Below are positions 8,442-16,083 of a stretch of DNA of 64,000 nt, one piece after another. The position numbers and the translations under genes are program-made. Source of the stretch: CAZQFV01 sp964592645. GTDB taxonomy: Bacteria; Chloroflexota; Chloroflexia; DTKN01. Within the stretch, counting starts at the first letter, position 1, and each line of letters starts with the position of its first letter. The stretch is taken from NCBI GenBank assembly GCA_964592645.1, contig CAZQFV010000001.1:186001-250000 (forward strand). Reading direction: 5' to 3'. The notes under the pieces are model-generated. The model was given only the letters and a program-made list of their open reading frames with translations, was not told the DNA's origin and did not search any database.

Positions 8442-9566
8442 CTACTTCCTCCGCCGGGCGGTGCGCACCGCCCGGCCTTTCCAGGTCACGCGCCCCAGGA
8501 GGTAGGTCTGCAGCAGCGAGCGCGCGATGACCAGGGCAAAGAAGCAAAGCGGGAGGGCAAAGAAGGCCGATGTCCACCACCGGAAGCGCCCGATGCCCCG
8601 CAACATCCAGGCGACCACCAGCGCATAGACGCCGTAGGGCAGCAATCCAAGCCACGCCGTCGCCGTCGGATGGACGATCGTCGTCCGGACCAGCAGGGCA
8701 CAGGCGCTGAAGCAACCCGTAATCCAGGCCGTGGCCATCAGGGCCATGGCCGGATGCACGGCGAATGCGCCGTAGCCCATCCCCTTGCTCCACCCCTGGA
8801 TAACTTCTCCCAGGCCGCCGGGGTACATGCGGAAGGAGACGATCCCCCGCCCGGCATGGCAGCGCACCGGCAGGCCGTGCCGCCGAAAGAGCTTGGTCAG
8901 CGGGATGTCTTCGAGCGGTTCTCCGCGCACCTCCCGGTGGCCCCCGGTACGCAGGTATTCTTCGCGCCGGCACACGACGCACGGTCCGAACCCGCCGCCG
9001 GGCGGCAGGCGTTCTCCCAGGGGGGTGAACGCTCCGGTCGCGGCCATAATGACGATGTTGAAAAACGCCGAGAGCTGCTCGTAGGGTTTCTCGGTCACGT
9101 GGTAGGGCTGTACGGTGAGCAGGCCGCGGCCCTGGTATAGGTTACAGAGCTGCTCGACCCCTGTGGGTTCCAGCCAGGTGTCGGCATCCAAGAAGAGCAG
9201 GAGGTCCCCGCTGCTGGCGGCTGCGCCCTGCCAGCAGGCCCAGGCCTTGCCGTTCCACCCGGCGGGCAGGGGTTCCCCGGGGATGACGGTCACGCCCTCC
9301 TGGCGCGCCGCCCCCTCCGTGTCGTCCGTGGAGCTGTCGTCCACGACAAGGACCTCGGCGGGCGGCACGGTCTGCCCTTGGAGCGAACGCAGGAGGCGGG
9401 CGATCTGGTGCGCCTCGTTGCGGGCCGGGATGACCACCGAGATGCGCGGCCGGGGCTCGGCGGTCCTTTCCCGGGCCGGGGGCCGGCGCGGAAAGAGCAG
9501 GCGCCACATCAGGAACAGCCCGCAGACGCAGAAAACTCCCTGGATAGCGACCCGGATTCCGTTCAC
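8442..9566 (-). CDS. CrtQ-like glycosyltransferase family 2
   Basis: A 374-residue membrane-anchored GT2 enzyme. An N-terminal helix (residues about 5-23) is followed by the GT-A domain (ISVVIPARNEAHQIARLL, VVDDSSTDDT, LFLDADTW with the DxD motif, GGHREVRGEPLEDIPL) and three or four C-terminal hydrophobic segments. This architecture fits 4,4'-diaponeurosporenoate glycosyltransferase (CrtQ) and related hopanoid/carotenoid enzymes. The GTG at 9566 is chosen over an upstream ATG (9635) because AGGAGG lies 9 nt before it and the promoter lies between the two codons. The CrtO-like acyltransferase follows 3 nt later. No other carotenoid genes are in the window, so the acceptor lipid is unknown. Confidence 0.8.
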   Translation of the reverse strand: MNGIRVAIQGVFCVCGLFLMWRLLFPRRPPARERTAEPRPRISVVIPARNEAHQIARLLRSLQGQTVPPAEVLVVDDSSTDDTEGAARQEGVTVIPGEPLPAGWNGKAWACWQGAAASSGDLLLFLDADTWLEPTGVEQLCNLYQGRGLLTVQPYHVTEKPYEQLSAFFNIVIMAATGAFTPLGERLPPGGGFGPCVVCRREEYLRTGGHREVRGEPLEDIPLTKLFRRHGLPVRCHAGRGIVSFRMYPGGLGEVIQGWSKGMGYGAFAVHPAMALMATAWITGCFSACALLVRTTIVHPTATAWLGLLPYGVYALVVAWMLRGIGRFRWWTSAFFALPLCFFALVIARSLLQTYLLGRVTWKGRAVRTARRRK

Positions 9567-9625
9567 GGACGATTTCCTCCTGGGCTTGCCGCTCCCCTGG
9601 AGAGCCAGGGTCCACGGCCGGCCTG

Positions 9626-9654
9626 ATTGTAGCACAGGCGGGGCCGGCGCGCAA
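9626..9654 (-). promoter_or_regulatory. Promoter of the CrtQ-CrtO-like pair
   Basis: Reading the minus strand: TTGCGC (9654-9649), 17 bp, TACAAT (9631-9626). It is back to back with the rimO promoter; the two -35 boxes are only 19 bp apart. Confidence 0.7.
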
Positions 9655-9673
9655 TTCGCCGGAAACCCGCGGG

Positions 9674-9702
9674 TTGCGTCCCGGGATGGTTGGTAGTAGA
9701 AT
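9674..9702 (+). promoter_or_regulatory. Promoter of rimO
   Basis: TTGCGT (9674-9679), a 17 bp spacer, then TAGAAT (9697-9702), 27 bp upstream of the rimO start and divergent from the CrtQ-like promoter. Confidence 0.65.
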
Positions 9703-9729
9703 CCGGGTGCGGAAAGCGCGAGGGTCAGG

Positions 9730-11112
9730 ATGATGAAAGTCTATCTTGTCACCATGGGCTGCCCCAAGAACGAGGTTGACAGCGCCGGCATGGCTGCGCT
9801 GCTGCAGCAGGCCGGCCACACCCTGGTGCAGGACCCGTCCGGGGCGGACCTGCTCCTGGTCAACACCTGCGGCTTTATCGCCCCGGCGCGGGAAGAGTCG
9901 TTGCAGGTCCTTTGCGAGCTGGCGGCCGGCAAGCGCCGGCGGCAACTGCTGGTGGCCGCCGGGTGCATGGCCGAGCGCTATGCCGCCGAGCTGCGGGCCG
10001 TCCCGGGGGTGGATGCCCTGCTGCCGACCGGGCGCTGGCGCGAGGTGGCGGCGCTGGCGGCCGAGCTGGGCGGGGCGGCGGCGCGCCCGTGCGAGATGCC
10101 GGCGGGGGCCGGCCTGAGCGCCGTCCACGGGGCAAGCGCCTACCTGAAAATCGCCGAGGGCTGCTCGGCGCACTGCGCCTTCTGCACCATCCCGGCGATC
10201 AAGGGACCCTACCGCTCCTTCCCCCGCACCGCCGTGCTGGCCGAGGCCCGCCGCCTGGTGGAGCAAGGGGTGCGGGAGATCGTGCTGGTGGCGCAGGACA
10301 GCACCTTCTACGGGCGGGACCGGGGCGAGGAAGATGGGCTGGCCGGCCTGATCGAGGATCTCTTATCTGCCGCCCCGGGCCTGCCCTGGCTGCGGCTGAT
10401 GTACACCTTCCCCGGGCGCCTCACCCCGCGGCTGATCGCGACGCTGGCCGGCGCTCCCCAGGTCTGCCCCTATATCGACCTTCCGCTGCAGCATGCCCAC
10501 CCGGCGACGCTCCGGCGGATGGGCCGGCCGGCCGACATGGAGGCCGTCCGGGACCTGTTGGCTCAACTGCGCGCCCGCATTCCGGGGGTGGTCGTGCGCA
10601 GCACCTTTATCGTCGGCTACCCCGGCGAGACGGAGGAGGAGTTCGCCGCCCTGCGCGCCTTTCTCCAGGAGCAGGCGCTGGAGCGGGTGGGCGTATTCCT
10701 CTACTCCTGCGAGGTGGACACGCCGGCGGCCCGCCTGGGGGAGCGCGTGCCCCCGGAGGTCGCCGCGGCCCGGCGTGATGAGCTGATGAGCATACAGCAG
10801 GGCATCGCCCAGGCTTGGGGGGAGCGCCAGGTCGGGCGCATGGTGGAGGTGCTGGTGGAAGGGGTCGGCGAGGAGGGGATCGTCGTCGGGCGCACGCGCT
10901 GGGATGCGCCCGAGGTGGACGGGCTGGTGCTGGCGCAGGGGGCGGCGGCGGTGGGGACGCTGGTGGCGGTGCGGGTCACGGCCGCCTCGGCCTACGATCT
11001 GTGGGGCGAGGTGGTGGGGGCCGGACGGCATGGCAACGGGGAACCATCCCCCGGAAACCACGAAGGCGCCAAGCGCAATGGGACCACCAAGGCACAAGGG
11101 CACAAAGGATAA
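9730..11112 (+). CDS. rimO: Ribosomal protein uS12 methylthiotransferase RimO
   Basis: Radical-SAM enzyme that adds a methylthio group to the conserved aspartate of ribosomal protein S12. The N-terminal UPF0004 domain carries cluster cysteines C11 (MGCPKNEVDS), C47 (NTCGF) and C79 (AAGCMAERY). The radical SAM domain has C145, C149 and C152 (CSAHCAFC). The TRAM domain closes near the C terminus. At 460 residues it is about 25-30 longer than expected: the tail after WGEVVGAG (GNHEGAKRNGTTKAQGHKG region) is polar, low in complexity and encoded by a palindromic repeat that continues past the stop. The S12-specific assignment rests on the MGCPKNEVDS and CTIPAIKGPYRS signatures, which distinguish RimO from MiaB. 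Confidence 0.93.
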   Translation: MMKVYLVTMGCPKNEVDSAGMAALLQQAGHTLVQDPSGADLLLVNTCGFIAPAREESLQVLCELAAGKRRRQLLVAAGCMAERYAAELRAVPGVDALLPTGRWREVAALAAELGGAAARPCEMPAGAGLSAVHGASAYLKIAEGCSAHCAFCTIPAIKGPYRSFPRTAVLAEARRLVEQGVREIVLVAQDSTFYGRDRGEEDGLAGLIEDLLSAAPGLPWLRLMYTFPGRLTPRLIATLAGAPQVCPYIDLPLQHAHPATLRRMGRPADMEAVRDLLAQLRARIPGVVVRSTFIVGYPGETEEEFAALRAFLQEQALERVGVFLYSCEVDTPAARLGERVPPEVAAARRDELMSIQQGIAQAWGERQVGRMVEVLVEGVGEEGIVVGRTRWDAPEVDGLVLAQGAAAVGTLVAVRVTAASAYDLWGEVVGAGRHGNGEPSPGNHEGAKRNGTTKAQGHKG

Positions 11113-11131
11113 GCGAGCCTGGTGCCCTTGT
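11094..11131. repeat. Palindromic low-complexity repeat spanning the rimO stop
   Basis: Arms 11094-11103 and 11122-11131 pair perfectly (10 bp). The surrounding purine-rich text from about 11055 also has the look of 'aaggcacaa' minisatellite-like DNA. It encodes the last residues of RimO and may serve as a terminator between the convergent rimO and BlaI-like genes. Confidence 0.6.
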
Positions 11132-11168
11132 AGCAGGCAGGATTTTCAGGGGGACCGGGACTTGGGAC

Positions 11169-11588
11169 TCAGGCGGCCCGGCCGGCCAGCGCCCGGCGCA
11201 GGTGCTCCAGTTGATCGGGATGCTCCTGGGAGAGGTACTCCACCAGGTAGTCCATGGTCGAAGCGTCAAAGTTCTCCAGCAGGCCGGCGAGGACGGAGCG
11301 CAGCACCCAGCGGTCGAACTCGGCCCGGGTCATCGTGGGGCGGTAGATATAAGCCATGCCGCGGCGGCTGCGCTTCATGATGCCCTTGTCGGCCAGCCGG
11401 CTCATAGTGGTCATCACCGTGGTATAGGCGATCTCCCGCCGCCGCGAGAGCACGCGATGGATCTGCTTGACGGTGGCCTGCCCCTGTTGCCAGACGAGCC
11501 ACATAATCTCGGACTCCAGCGGGCCGAGGACCTGTCCCAGCCCTTGGCGCATGGGGTTATAGTGGAGCTGAATCTGTCGGCTTTCCAT
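11169..11588 (-). CDS. BlaI/MecI/CopY family transcriptional repressor
   Basis: A 139-residue winged-helix regulator. LGPLESEIMWLVWQQGQATV, IAYTTVMTTMSRLADKGIMKR (recognition helix and wing) and an acidic helical C-terminal dimerisation region are the family pattern. Members repress resistance or stress genes and are inactivated by proteolysis or metal binding. No M56 sensor protease lies beside it, unlike mecI or blaI loci. AAGGAGGGC precedes the ATG. The 43-bp block upstream is shared with the next minus-strand gene, a Cys-rich protein, and includes a TACA-N6-TGTA element that could be its own operator. The ligand is unknown. Confidence 0.88.
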   Translation of the reverse strand: MESRQIQLHYNPMRQGLGQVLGPLESEIMWLVWQQGQATVKQIHRVLSRRREIAYTTVMTTMSRLADKGIMKRSRRGMAYIYRPTMTRAEFDRWVLRSVLAGLLENFDASTMDYLVEYLSQEHPDQLEHLRRALAGRAA

Positions 11589-11651
11589 CCGTGCCCTCCT
11601 TGTCGTTTGGGAAGAGTAACCGGATCAGGGCAAAGGATTATGCTACAGGTC

Positions 11652-11694
11652 AGTGTACTACAGCCGGGCGGAAATGCGTAGGGCCGGAGGTTAC
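11652..11694 (-). promoter_or_regulatory. Promoter block, copy 1 (upstream of BlaI-like gene)
   Basis: 43 bp that match 12393-12435 at 40 positions. Read on the minus strand it ends in a TACACT-like -10. A TACA-N6-TGTA half-site pair (11644-11657) overlaps its downstream end, in the form used by BlaI/CopY-type operators but with wider spacing than usual. Confidence 0.55.
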
Positions 11695-11822
11695 GGGAGC
11701 ATTACAGGAGGGGGAGGAAGCCGTCGGGCGCAGGGCTAGGGGGCGCGGCGGATGGGCGGCTGCCGCCGGTGTGGGGGAGCCGCGGCCTAGAACCGATTGC
11801 TCTCCGGTTTATGGGATGGCTT

Positions 11823-12359
11823 CTACCCCCTGGTGATGGGCATGCGGCACCACGGGAACGGGCACTGCCCCTGCTTTTCGCCGCCCTGCTTGGAGATGCT
11901 CTCCGGGGGGTTGAACCAGATCTGCATCGACCCGGTGGGGGCTCCATAGGCCTGGCGATGGGCCTGGTCGACGATGTCGAGCATGACCTCGGCGGCCAGG
12001 TGGTTAGCGCCGGTGAGGCAGTCCTGGCAGTAGAGGGCGTCGCACGTGGCGCAGTGGTACAGGCCCGAGAAGGCGTCCTCGCCCCGCCCGCAGATCACGC
12101 AGCGGCGGAGGCGGCTGGAGCTTGCGGTGCGCTTCGTCCATTCGCCCAGGGCCTGCCGGAAAAAGGCCTCGTTCTGGGCCTGGGCGCGGGCATCCGCGTC
12201 GGCGCAGGCCTGGCATTTGCCCAGCAGCAGGTCGTAGCAATGTCCGCAGAGCGGCCCCTGGTCGCAATCGGGGCAGTGGAATGCGGACTGGCCCTTGGCC
12301 GTTTGGATTGCGCGGCCACAGCGGACACAGCAGAGGGGGGCAGTGTTTTGGGCGGCCAT
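11823..12359 (-). CDS. Cysteine-rich zinc-ribbon protein, function unknown
   Basis: A 178-residue protein with two Cys-rich zinc-binding modules. The first is at the N terminus (CVRCGR, CPDCDQ, CGHC, CQAC), the second in the middle (CVICGR, CATC, CQDC). An alpha-helical stretch (residues about 52-85) joins them. The C-terminal 50 residues lack a recognisable fold. The double module looks like a treble-clef or B-box-like protein-interaction element; no catalytic motif is seen. It has AAGGAGGAACTG before the ATG and shares a 43-bp upstream block with the BlaI-like regulator gene, suggesting that both belong to one small regulon. I do not recognise the family. Confidence 0.8.
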   Translation of the reverse strand: MAAQNTAPLCCVRCGRAIQTAKGQSAFHCPDCDQGPLCGHCYDLLLGKCQACADADARAQAQNEAFFRQALGEWTKRTASSSRLRRCVICGRGEDAFSGLYHCATCDALYCQDCLTGANHLAAEVMLDIVDQAHRQAYGAPTGSMQIWFNPPESISKQGGEKQGQCPFPWCRMPITRG

Positions 12360-12392
12360 CAGTTCCTCCTTGCAAAGAGCGCTTGCCGGGCG

Positions 12393-12435
12393 AGTGTACC
12401 ACGGCCGGCCGGAAATGCGTAGGGCCGGAGGTTAC
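12393..12435 (-). promoter_or_regulatory. Promoter block, copy 2 (upstream of zinc-ribbon gene)
   Basis: Second copy of the 43-bp element (40/43 identical to 11652-11694), 33 bp before the start of the zinc-ribbon gene. On the minus strand it contains TGG-TACACT, an extended -10. Confidence 0.55.
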
Positions 12436-12491
12436 AGGTGGGTTACTGCCGGCAGCCTGCCCGGTGTTGCGCCTCCCCCCCGAACTCCAGT

Positions 12492-12520
12492 TTGACATAA
12501 CGGCCCACCGGCGGTATAAT
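12492..12520 (+). promoter_or_regulatory. Consensus sigma70 promoter of the xer gene
   Basis: TTGACA (12492-12497), exactly 17 bp, then TATAAT (12515-12520). This is a full consensus match, 64 bp before the recombinase start, so strong expression of this operon is expected. Confidence 0.8.
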
Positions 12521-12584
12521 GCCCGCGGTTTCGGTCATCGACGGGGCCGGGCGCCGGCGCCGCAACTACAGAGGAGGATCTGCC

Positions 12585-13481
12585 ATGAAGGACATCGAAG
12601 CGTTTCTGGAGTACCTGGAAGTCGAGCGGGGCTTTTCGCACCATACCCTTTCCGCTTACCATACCGACCTGCAGCAGTTCCACGACTTTTTGCGCCGGGA
12701 GCGCGCCTTTCGCGGCTGGGGGCAGGTGAAGCGCGAGGACATCCTGGCCTTTTTGCTGCATATGAAAGAGCGCAAGTACGCCTCTTCCACCGTGACCCGC
12801 CGCATCTCGGCCATCCGCTCCTTCTTCTCCTACCTGCTGCGCGAGGCCAAGATCAAGAAGAACCCCGGCGAGGAGGTGGAGCTGCCCAAGGTGGCCCGCC
12901 GCCTGCCGCGCGTCCTCTCGCCCGAGGAGATGGACGAGCTGCTGGAGCAGCCGGCCCGCGCCAATACCCCCATCGCCCTGCGCGATAGGGCGATGCTGGA
13001 GCTGGCCTATGCCACCGGTATGCGCGTCAGCGAGCTGGTGGCGCTGAAACTGGGCGACCTGAGCCTGGCCACCGGCGACATTCGTTGCCTGGGCAAGGGG
13101 AAGCGCGAGCGGGTCATCCCGCTGAGCGCCACGGCCGTGCAGACGCTACAGGAGTACCTGGACCTGGGCCGGCCGCACCTGGCACGCAGCGCCCAGCAGG
13201 ACTACCTCTTCCTCAACCGGCGCGGCCGACAGATGACCCGCCAGGGCTTTTGGCTGATGCTGAAGAAGTATGCCGAGGAGATCGGGCGTTTCGATATCAC
13301 TCCTCACACCCTGCGGCATACCTTTGCCACCCATGCCCTGCAGCGCCGCGCCGACCTGCGCGCCGTGCAAGAGGTCCTGGGCCACGCCTCGGTGGCGACG
13401 ACCCAGATCTATACCCACCTGGTCACCGAGCAGCTGCACGAGGCCTACGATCAGGCGCATCCGCGGGCCGGGGATGAGTAG
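12585..13481 (+). CDS. Tyrosine recombinase XerC/XerD
   Basis: A 298-residue site-specific recombinase that resolves chromosome dimers at dif. The N-terminal SAM-like DNA-binding domain (FLEYLEVERGFSHHTLSAY) is followed by the catalytic domain with R147 (ATGMRVSEL), K171 (GKGKRERVIPL), H241-x-x-R244 (TPHTLRHTFATH), H267 (LGHAS) and the nucleophile Y276 (TTQIYTH). Length and single-copy context fit a housekeeping Xer protein rather than an integron or phage integrase. GAGGAGG precedes ATG 12585. XerC and XerD cannot be separated from sequence reading alone. It is followed 58 nt later by glyQS, probably on the same transcript. Confidence 0.92.
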   Translation: MKDIEAFLEYLEVERGFSHHTLSAYHTDLQQFHDFLRRERAFRGWGQVKREDILAFLLHMKERKYASSTVTRRISAIRSFFSYLLREAKIKKNPGEEVELPKVARRLPRVLSPEEMDELLEQPARANTPIALRDRAMLELAYATGMRVSELVALKLGDLSLATGDIRCLGKGKRERVIPLSATAVQTLQEYLDLGRPHLARSAQQDYLFLNRRGRQMTRQGFWLMLKKYAEEIGRFDITPHTLRHTFATHALQRRADLRAVQEVLGHASVATTQIYTHLVTEQLHEAYDQAHPRAGDE

Positions 13482-13539
13482 AGCGGAGCGCCGAGAGCAT
13501 GGGCCCGCCGGGCCCCATTCCGAGGAGGATGAACACAAC

Positions 13540-14859
13540 ATGCCTGCCCCTACCATGGACATTCTGGTCAGCTTGTGCAAGCGGCGCGGCTTTATCTTTC
13601 CGTCCAGTGAGATCTATGGCGGCTTTGCCAGCACCTGGGACTATGGGCCCCTGGGCTCCGAGCTCAAACGCAATGTCAAAGAGGCCTGGTGGCGGCGCGT
13701 CGTCTGGGAGCGCCCCGATGTCGAGGGCATCGACGGAGCCATCCTGATGTCCCCGCGCATCTGGGAGGTCTCGGGGCATGTCGCCTCGTTCGCCGATCCG
13801 CTGATCGAGTGCAAATCGTGCCACCAGCGCTTCCGCCCCGACCTGCTGGAGGCCATGGTCTGCCCCAACTGCGGCGGCCAGGAATTTACCGACCCGCGCC
13901 AGTTCAACATGATGTTCAAGACCTTTATCGGGCCGGTGGAGGACGACGCCGCAGTGGCCTACCTGCGGCCGGAGACGTGTCAGACGATCTTTGTCAATTT
14001 CCAGAACGTGCTGAACACGGCGCGGCCGGCGCCCAAGCTGCCCTTTGGCATCGCCCAGGTCGGCAAGGCCTTTCGCAACGAGATCGTCACCGGCAACTTT
14101 ACCTTCCGCACGCGCGAGTTCGAGCAGTTCGAGTTGGAGTACTTTTGCCGGCCGGAGGAGGCGCCGCAGGTCTACCAGGAGTGGGTCCAGGAACGGCTGC
14201 GCTGGTACACCGAGTTGGGCATCCGTCCGGAGCGCCTGCGCGTCCGCCCGCACGAGCAGAAGGAGCTGGCGCACTACGCCGCGGCCTGCTCCGATATCGA
14301 GTATCTCTTTCCCGAGCCGCTGGGCTGGAAGGAGCTGGAGGGCATCGCCAACCGCACCGACTTTGACCTGCGCCGGCACAGCGAGGGCAGCGGCCAGCCC
14401 CTGGACTATTTCGACGAGGCCACCGGCCAGCACCTCATCCCGTACGTCATCGAGCCCTCCGGCGGTGTGGACCGGGCCATCCTCGTCTTTCTCCTCGACG
14501 CCTACGACGAGGAGGAGGTGCGCGGCGAGAAGCGCGTCGTCCTGCGGCTGCACCCCGCGCTGGCGCCGATCAAGGCCGCCGTCTTCCCGCTGAAGCGCAA
14601 CGCCCCCGAGCTCGTGGCGCTGGCCAAGAGCGTCGCCGGGAGGCTGCAGCGGTCCATGCGCGCCATCTACGACGACACCGGGGCCATCGGCCGGCTCTAC
14701 CGGCGCATGGACGAGGTCGGGACCCCCTACTGCATCACCGTGGATTTTCAGAGCCTGGAAGATCAGACGGTGACGGTGCGCGACCGGGACACGATGCAGC
14801 AGGTGCGGGTGCATGTGGAGGAACTGCTCGGCTACTTGCGGGAACGGATCCCGTGTTAG
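13540..14859 (+). CDS. glyQS: Glycine--tRNA ligase, dimeric (alpha2) type
   Basis: Class II synthetase of 439 residues that attaches glycine to tRNA-Gly. Motifs: GFIFPSSEIYGGFASTWDYG at the N terminus, class II motif 2 (GKAFRNEIVTGNFTFRTREF), LRPETCQTIFVNFQNVL, and motif 3 (GGVDRAILVFLLDAY), then the anticodon-binding domain. A zinc-binding CKSC...CPNC pair sits near residue 90-110. The single-chain homodimeric form is used by archaea, eukaryotes and some bacteria, as opposed to the GlyQ/GlyS tetramer. AGGAGG precedes ATG 13540. A palindromic repeat that may act as a terminator follows the stop. Confidence 0.95.
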   Translation: MPAPTMDILVSLCKRRGFIFPSSEIYGGFASTWDYGPLGSELKRNVKEAWWRRVVWERPDVEGIDGAILMSPRIWEVSGHVASFADPLIECKSCHQRFRPDLLEAMVCPNCGGQEFTDPRQFNMMFKTFIGPVEDDAAVAYLRPETCQTIFVNFQNVLNTARPAPKLPFGIAQVGKAFRNEIVTGNFTFRTREFEQFELEYFCRPEEAPQVYQEWVQERLRWYTELGIRPERLRVRPHEQKELAHYAAACSDIEYLFPEPLGWKELEGIANRTDFDLRRHSEGSGQPLDYFDEATGQHLIPYVIEPSGGVDRAILVFLLDAYDEEEVRGEKRVVLRLHPALAPIKAAVFPLKRNAPELVALAKSVAGRLQRSMRAIYDDTGAIGRLYRRMDEVGTPYCITVDFQSLEDQTVTVRDRDTMQQVRVHVEELLGYLRERIPC

Positions 14860-14867
14860 GATGTCGG

Positions 14868-14927
14868 GAGCAGGGGGCAGGATGCAGCAAGGTTGGGATA
14901 CCACCTCGGGTATCCTGCCTCTTGCTC
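14868..14927. repeat. Imperfect palindrome downstream of glyQS
   Basis: Arms 14868-14883 and 14912-14927 match at 14 of 16 pairs, with a smaller inner stem around the centre. It is low-complexity purine/pyrimidine-rich sequence of the same style as the other intergenic palindromes. It could help end the glyQS transcript, although no T-run follows. Confidence 0.6.
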
Positions 14928-15025
14928 TGATTACTGATCTCGGCATCGATCCCTGAAGTCGGTGCAGGCGGATTTCGGCTTCCGGGGAGTATAGCGAGCT
15001 ACGCAGGAGTCAGTCGGAGGTGCCT

Positions 15026-15892
15026 ATGCTTTCCCTCGGACCAAACGCTCTGCTCGAAGCGGCGCTTGCCGACCTTCGCCCCGTCTTGGATGCCAAGGCT
15101 CAGGCCGGCGGCTGCCCGCTGTGCGAGCGCTGCGACGGGGGGTGCGAGGCCCGGGCCCGGGAGCTGCTCGCTCCGCGCGCGCAGGCATGGGCCGCCCGGT
15201 TGGCGCAGGGCCATCCGGCAGCCCTCCTGGCCGGCCTGATCGACCACACCCTCTTGAAACCCGAGGCGACACCGGCGCAGGTGGAGACGCTCTGCGGCGA
15301 GGCCCGCGAGCACTCTTTCTGCTCCATCTGTGTCAACCCGCGCTTCGTGCCGCTGGGTGTGCGCCTGCTGCAAGGGAGCGGCGTGCTCACCTGCACGGTG
15401 GCCGGCTTTCCCCTGGGCGCCACCTCGACCTATGCCAAGGCGCAGGAGGCCCGCCGAGCGGTGCGCCAGGGCGCCCGCGAGGTGGATATGGTGCTGGCCA
15501 TCGGCGAGCTCAAGGCGGGGAACGACCGGACCGTGCAGGCCGAGATCGCGCGCGTCGTCCGGGCCTGTCACGCCGGCGGGGCCATCGTCAAGGTGATCAT
15601 CGAGACGGCCCTGTTGGACGATGCCGAGAAGGTGCGCGCCTGCCGGGCGAGCGTCGCCGCGGGGGCCGAGTTTGTCAAGACCTCGACCGGCTTCGCCAAG
15701 GCCGGGGCCACCGTCTACGACGTGTTGCTGATGCGCCACACGGTGGGCGAGGGTGTCGGTGTCAAGGCGGCCGGCGGCATCCGCACCCTGGCCGATGCCC
15801 TGAAGATGCTGGTGGCCGGGGCCAACCGCCTGGGGGCGAGCGCGGGGGTGGCCCTGTTGAACGAGCTGCGCGATGTGCCGGGAGGGCACTGA
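15026..15892 (+). CDS. deoC: Deoxyribose-phosphate aldolase with Cys-rich N-terminal extension
   Basis: Reversible aldol cleavage of 2-deoxyribose-5-phosphate to glyceraldehyde-3-phosphate and acetaldehyde, in deoxynucleoside salvage. The TIM-barrel part starts at LIDHTLLKPEAT (residue 71) and contains D154 (EVDMV), the Schiff-base lysine K189 (VKVIIETALL) and the activating lysine K218 (FVKTSTGF). Before it lies a 65-residue extension with C30, C33, C36 and C40 spaced CxxCxxCxxxC, which the well-known short enzyme lacks. The ATG at 15026 is preferred over GTG 15020 because CGGAGG (15015-15020) fits it. It stands alone, without other deo genes. Confidence 0.93.
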   Translation: MLSLGPNALLEAALADLRPVLDAKAQAGGCPLCERCDGGCEARARELLAPRAQAWAARLAQGHPAALLAGLIDHTLLKPEATPAQVETLCGEAREHSFCSICVNPRFVPLGVRLLQGSGVLTCTVAGFPLGATSTYAKAQEARRAVRQGAREVDMVLAIGELKAGNDRTVQAEIARVVRACHAGGAIVKVIIETALLDDAEKVRACRASVAAGAEFVKTSTGFAKAGATVYDVLLMRHTVGEGVGVKAAGGIRTLADALKMLVAGANRLGASAGVALLNELRDVPGGH

Positions 15893-15985
15893 CCGGGGAC
15901 GCGGGCGGGGCGGCGGGAAGACCGGCGGGCCCGATCCGTAGGCTTGTCACGGTGCCCGGGCCTTCCTCGTTCCTTCACACGGCCG

Positions 15986-15994
15986 TGCTATACT
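15986..15994 (+). promoter_or_regulatory. Extended -10 promoter before the two-component system
   Basis: TGC followed by TATACT (15989-15994), 90 bp upstream of the response-regulator start. No convincing -35 is present, so activation by a regulator is possible. Confidence 0.45.
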
Positions 15995-16083
15995 CGCGCC
16001 AGAATGGTGGGTTTCGTTTGGCGCGCATTGCGCCTCCATAGCGCGGGCTCCCCGTATGGCCGGCTCGCGGGACCAGGGATAGG

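Noticed and set aside
9567..9635. Upstream ATG for the CrtQ-like gene
   Set aside because: It would lie at the promoter's -10 and lacks a ribosome binding site, whereas GTG 9566 has AGGAGG at proper distance.
12585..13481. Integron or phage integrase
   Set aside because: Length, motifs and its position before glyQS fit chromosomal XerC/XerD; no attachment site or cassette is adjacent.
14941..15010. Possible riboswitch or structured leader before deoC
   Set aside because: No conserved riboswitch core or convincing pairing could be found by eye; an Rfam covariance search would be decisive.
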